This document shows positions 1 through 8,804 of a stretch of DNA of 64,000 nt, one piece after another. The stretch's first letter is position 1. Each line of letters begins with the position of its first letter. Both the position numbers and the translations under genes were made by a program. Under the pieces are notes generated by a model. It worked only from the letters and a program-made list of their open reading frames with translations, made no database searches and was not told the origin of the DNA. The stretch is from Stenotrophomonas maltophilia (GTDB lineage: Bacteria > Pseudomonadota > Gammaproteobacteria > Xanthomonadales > Xanthomonadaceae), in the NCBI RefSeq assembly GCF_013464485.1, contig NZ_RAUX01000016.1, positions 72,359 to 136,358 of the forward strand, read 5' to 3'.

Positions 1-44
1 GGCCGGCAACCCCGCAACCTCGTAAACCTCAAGGAAGAACCACC

Positions 45-383
45 ATGTCGCACACCTTCATCGAGCTCTATACCGCCACGCCCGCCTGGACCACACTTCC
101 GCCCGAGCAGCGGAATGCCTTCTTCGCCCGAATCGGCGCCGGCATGCAGCAGTTCGATCCAGCCCGCACCACGCCGCTGGCGATGGGCCGCATTGCCACG
201 GACGTACCGCACGGCAGCGATGAGCAGTTCTATGCGGTCTGGCGCTGCGCAGGCCGCGAGGAGGCCGATGCGCTGGTGGCGGGCATTGCCGCTACCGGCT
301 GGCATGAGTACTTCACCACCACGCATGCGGTAGGCGCGATGGACAGCATGGCCCAGCATCTGGCCGACCTGGCTGCCTTATAG
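45..383 (+). CDS. Small cytosolic protein, probable DUF6616 family
   Basis: This is a 112-residue protein with no signal peptide or membrane segment. The start is supported by an AAGGAAG ribosome site about 9 bases upstream. The N-terminus (HTFIELYTATPAW) and the pattern 'LPPEQR...F...I..GMQ' recall the small DUF6616 proteins, whose function is unknown to me; this assignment is from memory of the family, not a search. The residues SDEQFYAVWR in the middle suggest a ferredoxin-like alpha/beta fold, which is an inference. It appears to be a stand-alone gene, with only 44 bases of upstream sequence in the window. Confidence 0.75.
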   Translation: MSHTFIELYTATPAWTTLPPEQRNAFFARIGAGMQQFDPARTTPLAMGRIATDVPHGSDEQFYAVWRCAGREEADALVAGIAATGWHEYFTTTHAVGAMDSMAQHLADLAAL

Positions 384-473
384 CAGCGCCTCCGGAGGCG
401 CATGGCACATGCGCCTGTCACCCGAACACGGTAAACAGTGCATTGCCCCTGTCCATCCGCACGGAAGTCGATC

Positions 474-731
474 ATGCAGAGCACGCTCCAGGTAACGCTG
501 TACGGTCCGCTTGGCGACACCCCGGCGCTGCAGCTGCCGCAGGTGGAAGGGCCGTCGGTGGCGATCCCGGAACCGCTCCTGCGGCGGCTGGTGTCCGACC
601 TCTACACCGCCCGTTCCCTGCTCAATCCCGAGCAGCTGGATGAGGCCCGGCAGGAACTGGGGTGCGTGCTGGAGCGCTGGGCCGACATCCACGAAGGCCT
701 GCTGCTGGACGTGGAAGTGCATGGCAGATGA
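474..731 (+). CDS. Hypothetical protein, 85 aa
   Basis: I do not recognise a family. The protein is short, acidic and soluble-looking, with a beta-rich N-terminal half (STLQVTLYGPLGD) and a helical second half rich in Leu, Arg and Glu. The ATG at 474 is preferred over an in-frame GTG at 438, because the 12 extra residues are Cys/Pro-rich and unlike a normal N-terminus. The gene lies about 90 bp after the preceding small gene on the same strand. Between its stop and position 814 I see nothing except the approach to the aromatic attenuator. Confidence 0.6.
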   Translation: MQSTLQVTLYGPLGDTPALQLPQVEGPSVAIPEPLLRRLVSDLYTARSLLNPEQLDEARQELGCVLERWADIHEGLLLDVEVHGR

Positions 732-813
732 GCGACTTCGCGTGCCTGGCGCCGCATGGATGGCTCAGGCGCGCACCTCGCTGAACCGCGTCCCCAGTTG
801 CGGATGAAACATT

Positions 814-841
814 TTGCACAGCGCAGAAGCTGTGCTATCAA
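814..841 (+). promoter_or_regulatory. Predicted promoter of the aromatic leader, with overlapping inverted repeat
   Basis: TTGCAC (814-819) and TATCAA (836-841), spaced by 16 bp, fit a sigma-70 promoter. The 7-bp inverted repeat GCACAGC / GCTGTGC (816-822 and 829-835, 6-bp spacer) lies across the -35 and spacer, where an operator would be placed. Transcription would begin near 848-850, at the start codon of the leader peptide. The leader message would then be nearly leaderless, which agrees with the lack of a Shine-Dalgarno sequence before the leader ATG. This is inference from sequence only. Confidence 0.45.
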
Positions 842-849
842 TAGATCCC

Positions 850-927
850 ATGAACGCAGCCCCCACCAGCTTTTACTGGTATTACTTTCCGAAGCCACTG
901 GCGGAGGAAGGACTGCGCTCACCCTGA
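850..927 (+). CDS. Aromatic attenuator leader peptide, 25 aa
   Basis: The open frame encodes a 25-residue peptide with the uninterrupted run Phe-Tyr-Trp-Tyr-Tyr-Phe at residues 8-13 and ends at TGA 925-927. Such a run of regulatory codons, followed by a terminator hairpin and then a gene for the first step of aromatic biosynthesis, is the signature of ribosome-mediated attenuation. Because all three aromatic amino acids are represented, starvation for any one of them should stall the ribosome here. It is too short to be expected in automatic annotation. No Shine-Dalgarno sequence precedes the ATG. Confidence 0.85.
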   Translation: MNAAPTSFYWYYFPKPLAEEGLRSP

Positions 928-980
928 AGAAAGCTTCAGACGCATTCCCGAAAGCCGCCAGCGAACCTGGCGGCTTTTTT
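863..980 (+). promoter_or_regulatory. Transcription attenuator of DAHP synthase
   Basis: Three mutually exclusive pairings can be drawn. Region 1 (CCACCAG, 863-869) can pair with region 2 (CTGGCGG, 898-904) with one mismatch. Region 2 is exactly complementary to CCGCCAG at 955-961, which is region 3 and also the left arm of the terminator. A ribosome halted on the aromatic codons (871-888) would cover region 1, free region 2 to pair with region 3, and so block the terminator. This is the classical trp/phe-type attenuator logic. The pairings are seen in the sequence; the mechanism is inferred from known attenuators. Confidence 0.8.
951..980 (+). terminator. Attenuator terminator hairpin
   Basis: A perfect 11-bp stem (951-961 with 967-977) has a 5-base loop CGAAC and ends in six T residues (975-980). 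It is a strong intrinsic terminator lying 24 bases after the leader-peptide stop and 47 bases before the DAHP synthase start. It can only act on transcripts entering the biosynthetic gene, so its role is regulatory rather than end-of-operon. Confidence 0.9.
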
Positions 981-1026
981 CATGCCGCCACGCTGGGGAC
1001 CCCCAACGTTCCGGAGATCTCCCGCA

Positions 1027-2100
1027 ATGCCCCCGCACACCGACGACCTGCGTATCCGCACCATCGAACCGCTGACACCGCCTGCCCAGCTGCTGGCGAT
1101 GCTGCCCTGTGACGATGAAGCCTCCGACACCGTCAGCGCCTCGCGCGCGGCCCTGCACCAGATCCTGCACGGCCGCGACGACCGCCTGGCAGTGGTGGTG
1201 GGCCCGTGCTCGATCCACGACCCGAAGGCCGCCATCGAGTACGCCCAGCGCCTGAAGCCGCTGCGCGACGCGTTGGCTGGCGAGCTGGAAATCGTCATGC
1301 GTGTGTACTTCGAGAAGCCGCGCACCACGGTGGGCTGGAAGGGCCTGATCAACGATCCGGACCTGGACGGAAGCTTCAGGATCGACAAGGGCCTGCGCAT
1401 CGCCCGCGGCCTGCTGCGCGACATCAACAAGCTCGGCCTGCCGGCCGGTGTCGAGTTCCTTGACGTGATCTCGCCGCAGTACATCGCCGATCTGGTTGCA
1501 TGGGGCGCGATCGGTGCACGCACCACCGAGAGCCAGGTGCACCGCGAGCTGGCCTCGGGGCTGTCGTGCCCGGTTGGCTTCAAGAACGGCACCGATGGCA
1601 ACGTGAAGATCGCCGCCGACGCAGTGGGTGCGGCCTCCAATCCGCATCACTTCCTGTCGGTCACCAAGCAGGGCGGCACCGCCATCGTGTCGACCACTGG
1701 CAACCCGGATTGCCATGTGATCCTGCGCGGCGGCAAGCAGCCGAACTACGATGCGGGCAGCGTCGCCGAGGCCTGCCAGGCGCTGGCCAAAGTCAAGCTG
1801 CCGACCCGCCTGATGATCGACGCCAGCCATGCCAACAGCCTGAAGAACCCGGAGAATCAGCCGAAGGTGATCGAGGACATCGCCGTTCAGTTGGAAGACG
1901 GTGAACAGCGCATCGTCGGTGTGATGATCGAGAGCCATCTGGTCGGTGGCCGGCAGGAACTGGTGGAAGGCCAGCCGCTGGTCTACGGCCAGAGCATCAC
2001 CGATGGCTGCATCGACTGGGACACCACCGTGACGGTGCTGGAGCGACTGGCCGAGGCCGTGCGCGCCCGTCGCGACGTGAAGGTGTCCGAAGCCGCTTGA
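1027..2100 (+). CDS. aroG: 3-deoxy-7-phosphoheptulonate (DAHP) synthase, class I
   Basis: This enzyme condenses phosphoenolpyruvate and erythrose 4-phosphate, the first committed step of the shikimate pathway, in the cytosol. At 357 residues it has the usual length of AroF/G/H-type enzymes. Visible motifs are GPCSIHDP (59-66, metal ligand Cys61), KPRTTVGWKG (97-106, PEP binding), CPVGFKNGTDG (181-191) and DASHAN (265-270). ATG 1027 is chosen because GGAG stands 11 bases before it; the in-frame ATG at 982 lies within sequence just after the terminator. The leader peptide carries Phe, Tyr and Trp codons. I cannot tell from sequence whether the allosteric inhibitor is Phe or Tyr, so the symbol could equally be aroF. 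Confidence 0.93.
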   Translation: MPPHTDDLRIRTIEPLTPPAQLLAMLPCDDEASDTVSASRAALHQILHGRDDRLAVVVGPCSIHDPKAAIEYAQRLKPLRDALAGELEIVMRVYFEKPRTTVGWKGLINDPDLDGSFRIDKGLRIARGLLRDINKLGLPAGVEFLDVISPQYIADLVAWGAIGARTTESQVHRELASGLSCPVGFKNGTDGNVKIAADAVGAASNPHHFLSVTKQGGTAIVSTTGNPDCHVILRGGKQPNYDAGSVAEACQALAKVKLPTRLMIDASHANSLKNPENQPKVIEDIAVQLEDGEQRIVGVMIESHLVGGRQELVEGQPLVYGQSITDGCIDWDTTVTVLERLAEAVRARRDVKVSEAA

Positions 2101-2151
2101 GTGCGGCACGTGTGTGGATGGCGGCCAGCGCCTGCGGGGGTGCGGCCGCGA

Positions 2152-2250
2152 TCAGGGCCGGTCGGAGTTGGAGACCGGCCCATCTGCACCGGCGATGCGC
2201 CTGGCGCTGCGCATGAGCGACAGCGCCAGGTACATCGCCGGGGTGGCAGT
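2152..2250 (-). pseudogene. Relic of an RND efflux permease C-terminus
   Basis: On the minus strand this stretch reads [16 protein letters not shown], then a short tail and a TGA at 2152. It matches the C-terminal end of RND permeases; the intact permease 420 bp to the right ends [16 protein letters not shown]. The similarity stops at a SMAG repeat whose GTAG begins at 2249, so the element marks the breakpoint. Codons differ from the intact copy, so it is not a recent duplication. It could be a chance match of about 16 codons, but the residue order is specific. Confidence 0.4.
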
Positions 2251-2271
2251 AGATCCACGCCATGCGTGGAT
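2249..2271 (+). repeat. SMAG REP element, GTAGATCCACGCC type
   Basis: This is a 23-base unit with a GTAG head followed by the palindrome ATCCACGC-CAT-GCGTGGAT. It is identical to the copies at 2635, 11550 and 41702 and, inverted, at 26409. These are the dispersed GTAG-headed REPs described in S. maltophilia. The unit lies between the permease relic and the DUF5076 gene. Confidence 0.85.
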
Positions 2272-2311
2272 GTGGGCCACAATGCGGCAACCTGTCCCTG
2301 CCGCTGCCGCA

Positions 2312-2623
2312 ATGAACGAACTGATCATCCCTGACGCTGCACAACGCGACGAATCCTCGATCGAAATGATCCGCGTGTGGATCGCCGAACGCGGGCTGCA
2401 TGCTTCATTGAAGATGGGGCTGTATGAGGATCGTCCCGACATCCAGGAAGAACGTGCCTGGGGACGCATCCTCGCCGATGTTGCCCAGCACGTGGCCGAT
2501 GCGCTGGCTGTCAGCCAGGGCACGGACCGGGACGTTGCCATCAAGGCCATCAAAGCGGCGTTCAATGAGGAGCTGCAGGCCCCCTCCAGCGGCCGGTCCG
2601 GCGGGTTCGCCGTGCGCCACTGA
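2312..2623 (+). CDS. DUF5076 domain protein
   Basis: This 103-residue soluble protein is helical and acidic, opening MNELIIPDAAQRDESSIEMI. It resembles the DUF5076 proteins common in Xanthomonadaceae, which have no known role. The ATG at 2312 is preferred over the longer in-frame extension, because conservation in this family begins at MNEL and the upstream part overlaps a REP element. It stands alone, flanked on both sides by identical SMAG units (2249 and 2635). It may have arrived, or been left behind, when a former RND gene was lost here. Confidence 0.75.
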   Translation: MNELIIPDAAQRDESSIEMIRVWIAERGLHASLKMGLYEDRPDIQEERAWGRILADVAQHVADALAVSQGTDRDVAIKAIKAAFNEELQAPSSGRSGGFAVRH

Positions 2624-2634
2624 TCCGGTCTACA

Positions 2635-2657
2635 GTAGATCCACGCCATGCGTGGAT
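2635..2657 (+). repeat. SMAG REP element, GTAGATCCACGCC type
   Basis: This is an exact copy of the unit at 2249, placed in the 47-bp gap between the DUF5076 gene and the 3' end of smeK. It may provide a hairpin for mRNA 3'-end stability for the leftward efflux operon or the rightward small gene. Confidence 0.85.
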
Positions 2658-2670
2658 GAACCGCCCGCAT

Positions 2671-5600
2671 TCACCGCTTTGCCCTCATCCTCGCCAACGC
2701 CAGATACATCGCCGGTGTCGTGTACAACGTCAACCACTGGCTGACCAGCAATCCGCCCACGATTGCGATACCCAACGGCTGCCGCAGCTCCCAGCCTTCG
2801 CCGTTGGTCAGCATCAGAGGCAGCGTGCCCAGCAGCGCCGCCAGCGAGGTCATCAGGATCGGCCGCAGGCGCAACCGCGCCGCGTCCATCACGGCGTCCT
2901 GTGCAGTCAGGCCACGCCGCTCTCCGGCCAGCGCGAAGTCCACCAGCAGGATGGTGTTCTTCATCACCACGCCCACCAGCAGGAACAGGCCGAGCAGGGC
3001 GATCAGGTTCAGTTCGTTGCCGAACAGCCACAACGCCAGCAGCGCGCCAACACCGGCCGACGGCAGGGTGGACAGAATCACCAGCGGCTGCAGGAAGCTC
3101 TCGTAGAGGATGCCCAGCACCAGGTACACCGCCAGCGTGGCGCCCAGCACCAGCCACAGCTGGCGAGAACGCAGTTGCTCCAACCCGCCGGCCTCACCGG
3201 ACAGTTTTCCCTGGACCGAACGCGGCAGCATCAGTTTCGCCATCGCGCCATCGATCGCCTGCGTTGCCTGTTCCAGCCCCACGCCCGGCGCCAGCGCGAA
3301 CTCGATCCAGATCGAGGCGAACTGTTCGCTGTGATGAACCCGGTCCGGCGCCATGCCGTAGCGCCAGCTGGCAATGCTCGACAGCGGAATGCGTCGGCCG
3401 TCGCCATCGATCACCTGCAGCCGCGCCAGCGTGCCCGGGTCCTGGGTGTGTTTCGGGTCCAGCTCCATCACCACCCGGTACTGGTTGAGGCTGTCGTACA
3501 GGGTGGCAACCTGGCGTTGGCTGAAGGAGTTGTTGAGCATGCTGGCGACGGTGCGCAGGTCCACGCCATGCCGCGCGGCCGCTTTGCGGTCGATGTTCAG
3601 CACTACCTGGCGCATGCCCGCCTCGCCCTGTGCTTCCACGTCCACCAGCTCGGGCAGGCCGCGCAGTACGGCGGCGACCTTCGGTGCCCATTCGCGCAGG
3701 GGCGCGGTATCGGCCGCGAACAGCTGGAATTCGTACTTGCCGCTGCTGCCGGCGCCTTCCAGGCGGATGTCCTGGTCCACCCACAGATAGAGATTGCCGC
3801 CGGGCAGCTTCGGGAGCCGCGCGCGCAGGCGATCGATCACCTGCTGGCTGGAGACCTTGCGTTCGGCCAGCGGCTTCATCTTGATCATGATGAAGGCGTT
3901 GTTGACCCCGTTGCTGCCACCGATGTAGCCGATGATGTCCTCGATGGCCGGGTCGGACAGCAACAGTTTCCGGTACGCGTCGATCTTCGGTTGCATGGCC
4001 TGGAACGACAGCCCGTCGTCACCCCGGGCAAAGCCACGCAGCTGAGCGGTGTCCTGCTTGGGCACGACGCCCTTGGGTACCTGCTGGAACAGCCAGGCGT
4101 TGAGCGCGATGACCGCAACGAAGGCCAGCAACGGCCAGCGCAACCGGCGCAGGCTGGCCTGCAGGGTGCGCAGGTAGGCCCCGCGCACGCGCTCGAACAG
4201 TGCGTTGCTGCCGCGCTGCCAGGCCGATGGCTGCCGTGTGTCGTCCACGAACAACCGTGCGCACAGCGTCGGAACCAGGCTCAGTGCGATCAGTACCGAT
4301 ACTGCCATCGCTGCTACCAGGGTCAGCGAAAATTCGCGGAACAGGCGTTCGACGAAGTCGTCCAGGAACAGGATGGAGATGAACACCACCGCCAGCGCCA
4401 GGTTCATCGACAGCAGCGTTGCTCCCACTTCCGAGGCACCACGCACGGCCGCCTGCCAGCGGTCGGCGCCCAGTTCGCGGTGGCGCGCGATGTTCTCCAG
4501 CACCACGATCGCATCGTCCACCACCAGCACGGCGGCAACGATCAGTGCCATCAGCGAGAGCGTGTTGAGCGAAAAGCCCATCAGCGCGATCAGCGCGAGG
4601 GTACCGAACAGCACCACCGGTATCGCCACGCTTGGCACCAGCGCCGCACGCCAGTGACCGAGGAAGCCCAGCACCACCAGCACCACCAGCACGATGGCCA
4701 GTACCAGCGTCATCTCCGCTTCGTGCAGCGTGGCGCGGATCACCGGCGAGCGGTCCATCACCAGGCGCATGTCAACGCTGGAGGGCAGCAGTGCCTGCAA
4801 TTGCGGCAGCTGGGCCTGGATGGCATCGACGGTGGCGATGATGTTGGCACCAGGCTGGCGGCTGACGATCAGCAGCACGGCAGGGCGATCGTTGTGGAAG
4901 CCGCTGGCGTAGCGGTCCTCCACGCCATCGGCAACGGCGGCGACATCGCCCAGCCGCAGCGTGCGGTCGTCGCTGACCTTCAATGCAAGTTCGCGGTACT
5001 GCACGGCCTGGCGCAGCTGCAGCGGCGCTTCCAGCTGCCATTGCTGGCGAGCGTCCCCCACTGCGCCCAGCGGGCGCACCGCATTGGCGCGTGCGATGGC
5101 CTGGGCCACGTCCTCAAGCGCCAGGCCTGCATGGTTCAGTGCATTCGGGTCCAGCGATACACGCACGGCGGGCAATGCACTACCGCCGACCTGCACTTCG
5201 CCCACGCCCGGTACCTGCGACAGTTTCTGCGCCAGCACGGTGGAGGCCAGGTCGTACAGTTGGCCGGGCGACAAGGTGTCCGAGGTCAGCGCCAGCGCCA
5301 GGATCGGTGCCTGTGAGGGATTGACCTTGCGGTACTGCGGCATGCCGGGCATGCCACTGGGCAACTGGCCACGCGCGAGATTGATGGCGGCCTGCACTTC
5401 GCGCGCGGCTTCGTCGACATCGCGGCCGAGCACGAACTTCAGCTCCACCGAGGTCTGGCCCTGGGTGCTGGCCGAATCGATGCGCGAGATGCCGGGCAGG
5501 CTGCCGAGCGCACGTTCGAGCGGCGTTGCGACGGTGGCCGCCATCGATTCGGGCGAGGCACCGGGCAGGCTGGCACTGACTTCGATGGCCGGGTAATCCA

Positions 5601-5730
5601 CCTGTGGCAGCGGTGCCACGGGCAGCAGCCGCAGCGCCAGCAGGCCCGCCAGCACCAGCGCGATCGCCAACAGGATTGTGGCCACCGGCCGCTGCACGCA
5701 GGCCTGCGCCAGTCGCTCCACAGGGGTCAC
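2671..5730 (-). CDS. smeK: RND multidrug efflux permease, MdtC/SmeK type
   Basis: This is a 1019-residue inner-membrane proton/drug antiporter of the HAE1 RND family. The first transmembrane helix is at about residues 12-35, followed by the first periplasmic porter loop. The proton-relay pair Asp405-Asp406 lies in [17 protein letters not shown], and the helix-10 lysine is in [13 protein letters not shown]. It is the last gene of a three-gene operon with an adaptor and a second permease; its ATG overlaps the smeJ stop by 4 bp. Tandem permeases behind one adaptor are typical of MdtABC, where the pump is a B2C heterotrimer, and of S. maltophilia SmeIJK, to which I assign it from organisation. 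Drug range cannot be read from sequence. Confidence 0.88.
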   Translation of the reverse strand: MTPVERLAQACVQRPVATILLAIALVLAGLLALRLLPVAPLPQVDYPAIEVSASLPGASPESMAATVATPLERALGSLPGISRIDSASTQGQTSVELKFVLGRDVDEAAREVQAAINLARGQLPSGMPGMPQYRKVNPSQAPILALALTSDTLSPGQLYDLASTVLAQKLSQVPGVGEVQVGGSALPAVRVSLDPNALNHAGLALEDVAQAIARANAVRPLGAVGDARQQWQLEAPLQLRQAVQYRELALKVSDDRTLRLGDVAAVADGVEDRYASGFHNDRPAVLLIVSRQPGANIIATVDAIQAQLPQLQALLPSSVDMRLVMDRSPVIRATLHEAEMTLVLAIVLVVLVVLGFLGHWRAALVPSVAIPVVLFGTLALIALMGFSLNTLSLMALIVAAVLVVDDAIVVLENIARHRELGADRWQAAVRGASEVGATLLSMNLALAVVFISILFLDDFVERLFREFSLTLVAAMAVSVLIALSLVPTLCARLFVDDTRQPSAWQRGSNALFERVRGAYLRTLQASLRRLRWPLLAFVAVIALNAWLFQQVPKGVVPKQDTAQLRGFARGDDGLSFQAMQPKIDAYRKLLLSDPAIEDIIGYIGGSNGVNNAFIMIKMKPLAERKVSSQQVIDRLRARLPKLPGGNLYLWVDQDIRLEGAGSSGKYEFQLFAADTAPLREWAPKVAAVLRGLPELVDVEAQGEAGMRQVVLNIDRKAAARHGVDLRTVASMLNNSFSQRQVATLYDSLNQYRVVMELDPKHTQDPGTLARLQVIDGDGRRIPLSSIASWRYGMAPDRVHHSEQFASIWIEFALAPGVGLEQATQAIDGAMAKLMLPRSVQGKLSGEAGGLEQLRSRQLWLVLGATLAVYLVLGILYESFLQPLVILSTLPSAGVGALLALWLFGNELNLIALLGLFLLVGVVMKNTILLVDFALAGERRGLTAQDAVMDAARLRLRPILMTSLAALLGTLPLMLTNGEGWELRQPLGIAIVGGLLVSQWLTLYTTPAMYLALARMRAKR

Positions 5731-8700
5731 GCGCTGGCCTCTTCAGCGGCGGTAATTGTGGCCGCACGGCCGCGCTGCAGGCGGTCGAAGGCGAGGTAGA
5801 TCACTGGCGTGGTGAACAGGGTCAGTACCTGGCTGACCAGCAGCCCCCCCACCATCACCCAGCCCAGCGGTTGCCGCAGTTCGGCACCGGAACCACTGGC
5901 CAGCATCAGAGGAACGGCACCGAACAGTGCGGCCAGCGTGGTCATCAGGATCGGCCGGAAGCGCAGCAGCGCGGCCTGGTGGATCGCCTCGCGCGGGGTC
6001 ATGCCGCGCGTACGCTGCGCGTCCAGTGCGAAGTCGATCATCATGATCGCGTTCTTCTTCACCAGGCCGATCAGCAGCACGATGCCGATCACCGCGATCA
6101 GGTCCAGGCTGCGCCCGCTCACCCACAATGCCGCCAGCGCGCCCACCGTGGCCGAGGGCAGGGTGGACAGGATGGTGACAGGATGGATGAAGCTCTCGTA
6201 GAGCACACCCAGCACGATGTACATCACCACCACCGCGGCCAGGATCAGCCACAGCGTGGAGGACAGCGAACTGCTGAACGCTGCTGCGGCGCCCTGCAGG
6301 CGCAGTTCGATGCTTTCAGGCAGGCTGACCTGCGTGCGTGCGGCCTGCACAGCCTCCACCGCTTCGCCCAGCGACGCGCCCGGTGCGAGGTTGAACGACA
6401 GCGTGGCCGCCGGGAACTGGCCGACATGGTTGCGCAGCAGGGCGGTCGGACCCAGGTCCACGCGCGCCACCGCACCCAGGGGCACGGTCTGCCCGCTGCC
6501 GCTGCGCACACGCAGGCCCGTGATCGCGTCCGGCCCGGGCTGCCGTGAAGGATCGGCTTCCAGCACCACGCGGTACTGGCTGGCCTGGGTGAAGATGGTG
6601 GAGATCTGCCGCTGCCCGTAGGCGTCGTACAGCGCGTCGGCCACCGCTTCAACACTTACGCCCAGGCGCGCCGCGGCGTCGCGGTCGATGTTCACACGTG
6701 CCTGCCGGCCCTGCATCTGCAGATCGCTGGCCACATCGCGAAGCGCCGGTTGCTGGCGCAGCGCCTGCAGCAGTTTCGGGGTCCAGCGCTCAAGAGTTTC
6801 AAGATCCGGCGTGGTCAGGGTGAACTGGTACTGGGTGCGGCTGATGCGGTCTTCGATGCCCAGCTCCTGCACTGGTTGCAGGTACAGGGTGATGCCAGGA
6901 ATCTTCGATACGCGCTGCTGCAGGCGTGCCATCACCACCGCCGCGCCATCCCGGTCGGCGTGTGGCTTCAGCTCGATCAGCAGGCGTCCGGTGTTGAGCG
7001 TGGCGTTGTTGCCGTCCACGCCGATATAGGAGGAGACGCTGGCCACGGCAGGGTCCTGCTCGATGGCGGCGGCCAACGCCTGCTGGCGCTCGCGCATGGC
7101 CTGGAACGAGATGGCCTGGGGCGCTTCGCTGATGCCCTGGACCAGGCCGGCATCCTGCACCGGGAAGAAGCCCTTGGGCACCGCGAAGTACAGCGCAACC
7201 GTGAGCGCCAGCGTGGCGACCGTAGCCAGCAGCATCAGCGGCTGGCGCTGAAGTACCCAGCGCAGCTGGCGGTCGTAGAGGGCGATGATGCGGTCGAAGA
7301 CATCGGGCGCATGCGCGGTCTTCGCATGCGGCTTCAGGAACCGCGCGCACAGCATCGGCGTCAGCGTCAGCGAGACCAGCAGCGAAATGCCGATGGCTAC
7401 CGCCAATGTCACCGCGAACTCATGGAACAGCGCGCCCACCAGATCGGCCATGAACAGCAGCGGAATCAGCACCGCGATCAGCGAAATAGTCAGCGATACC
7501 AGGGTGAAGCCGATCTCGGCTGCACCTTTCAGCGCGGCCTCGCGTGGGCTTTCACCTTCCTCCAGATGGCGGGCGATGTTCTCCAGCATCACGATGGCAT
7601 CGTCCACCACGAAGCCGGTGGCGATGGTCAGCGCCATCAGCGTCAGGTTGTTGAGCGAATAGCCGGCCAGCAGCATCACCGCGAAGGTGCCGATCAGCGA
7701 CAGTGGTACCGCCACGCTGGGAATGAGTGTGGCCGGCAGGTTGCGCAGGAACACCCACGTGACCAGCACCACCAGGCCGATGGCCAGCACCAGTTCCTTC
7801 TGTACGCCGCGCACCGACGCGCGGATCGATTCGGTGCGGTCGCTCAGCACGGCCATCTGCACGCCAGCGGGCAGCGTGGCCTGCAGCTGTGGCAGCAGCG
7901 TGCGTACCTGTTCGACCACGGCGATCACATTCGCGCCGGGCTGGCGCTGGATGTTCACCAGCACCGCCGGCGTGGTGCCGCTCCAGGCGGCCAACTGGCG
8001 GTTCTCGGCGCCATCGGTGATGGTGGCCACGTCACCCAGCCGCAGAGGCGCACCATCGCGCCAGGCCAGTACCAGGGCACGGTACTCATCCACGCTGCGC
8101 ATCTGATCGTTGGCATCGAGCATCACCGCGCGGATCGGGCCATCGAAACTGCCCTTGGGCAGGTTGACGTTGGCCGCGGCGATGGCGGTGCGGACGTGGT
8201 CCATGCCCAGGCCGTTGGCGGCCAGCGCCGCTGGATTGACCTGGATGCGTACTGCAGGGCGCTGGCCACCGGCCAGGCTGACCAGGCCGACGCCCGGCAG
8301 CTGCGCCAGGCGCTGCGCGATGCGCGTATCCACCAGGTCATGCACCTGTGGCAGCGACAGGCCCTGAGAGGTCACCGCCAAGGTCAGGATCGGCGTATCG
8401 GCCGGATTGACCTTGCGGTAGACCGGTGGCACTGGCAGGTCTCCGGGCAGGAAACTACCGGCGGCGTTGATCGCGGCCTGCACGTCCTGTTCGGCCACAC
8501 CCAGCGACACCTCCAGCCCGAACTGCAGGGTGATCACCGACGCGCCACCGGAGCTGGTCGACGACAACTGCTTCAGCCCGGGAATCTGGCCGAGCTGGCG
8601 CTCCAGCGGCGCGGTGATGGTGCGCGTGGTCAGTTCCGGGCTGGCGCCGGGGTACAACGTGGTGATCTGGATGATCGGATAGTCAACCTGCGGCAGCGCA

Positions 8701-8804
8701 GCCACGGGCAGCAGGCGATAGGCCAGAACGCCGGACAACAGCAGCGCTGCCATCAGCAGCGTAGTGGCCACCGGCCTCAGGATGAACGGGCGCGAGAGGT
8801 TCAT
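5727..8804 (-). CDS. smeJ: RND multidrug efflux permease, MdtB/SmeJ type
   Basis: This is a 1025-residue RND permease and paralogue of the downstream gene, with the same fold: transmembrane helix 1 near residues 11-33, [15 protein letters not shown] with Asp401-Asp402, and [16 protein letters not shown] on helix 10. The start codon overlaps the adaptor stop by 4 bp and its own stop overlaps the smeK start by 4 bp, so the three proteins are probably translationally coupled in fixed ratio. In MdtBC pumps the B-type subunit is present twice per trimer and carries proton flow; that division is family knowledge. No tolC-like outer-membrane gene is nearby, so the complex must borrow one. Confidence 0.88.
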   Translation of the reverse strand: MNLSRPFILRPVATTLLMAALLLSGVLAYRLLPVAALPQVDYPIIQITTLYPGASPELTTRTITAPLERQLGQIPGLKQLSSTSSGGASVITLQFGLEVSLGVAEQDVQAAINAAGSFLPGDLPVPPVYRKVNPADTPILTLAVTSQGLSLPQVHDLVDTRIAQRLAQLPGVGLVSLAGGQRPAVRIQVNPAALAANGLGMDHVRTAIAAANVNLPKGSFDGPIRAVMLDANDQMRSVDEYRALVLAWRDGAPLRLGDVATITDGAENRQLAAWSGTTPAVLVNIQRQPGANVIAVVEQVRTLLPQLQATLPAGVQMAVLSDRTESIRASVRGVQKELVLAIGLVVLVTWVFLRNLPATLIPSVAVPLSLIGTFAVMLLAGYSLNNLTLMALTIATGFVVDDAIVMLENIARHLEEGESPREAALKGAAEIGFTLVSLTISLIAVLIPLLFMADLVGALFHEFAVTLAVAIGISLLVSLTLTPMLCARFLKPHAKTAHAPDVFDRIIALYDRQLRWVLQRQPLMLLATVATLALTVALYFAVPKGFFPVQDAGLVQGISEAPQAISFQAMRERQQALAAAIEQDPAVASVSSYIGVDGNNATLNTGRLLIELKPHADRDGAAVVMARLQQRVSKIPGITLYLQPVQELGIEDRISRTQYQFTLTTPDLETLERWTPKLLQALRQQPALRDVASDLQMQGRQARVNIDRDAAARLGVSVEAVADALYDAYGQRQISTIFTQASQYRVVLEADPSRQPGPDAITGLRVRSGSGQTVPLGAVARVDLGPTALLRNHVGQFPAATLSFNLAPGASLGEAVEAVQAARTQVSLPESIELRLQGAAAAFSSSLSSTLWLILAAVVVMYIVLGVLYESFIHPVTILSTLPSATVGALAALWVSGRSLDLIAVIGIVLLIGLVKKNAIMMIDFALDAQRTRGMTPREAIHQAALLRFRPILMTTLAALFGAVPLMLASGSGAELRQPLGWVMVGGLLVSQVLTLFTTPVIYLAFDRLQRGRAATITAAEEASA

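Noticed and set aside
2656-5316. An 886-residue open frame on the plus strand opposite smeK
   Set aside because: Gln/His/Arg-rich translation without domains, exactly antisense to an intact RND permease; a typical high-GC shadow frame.
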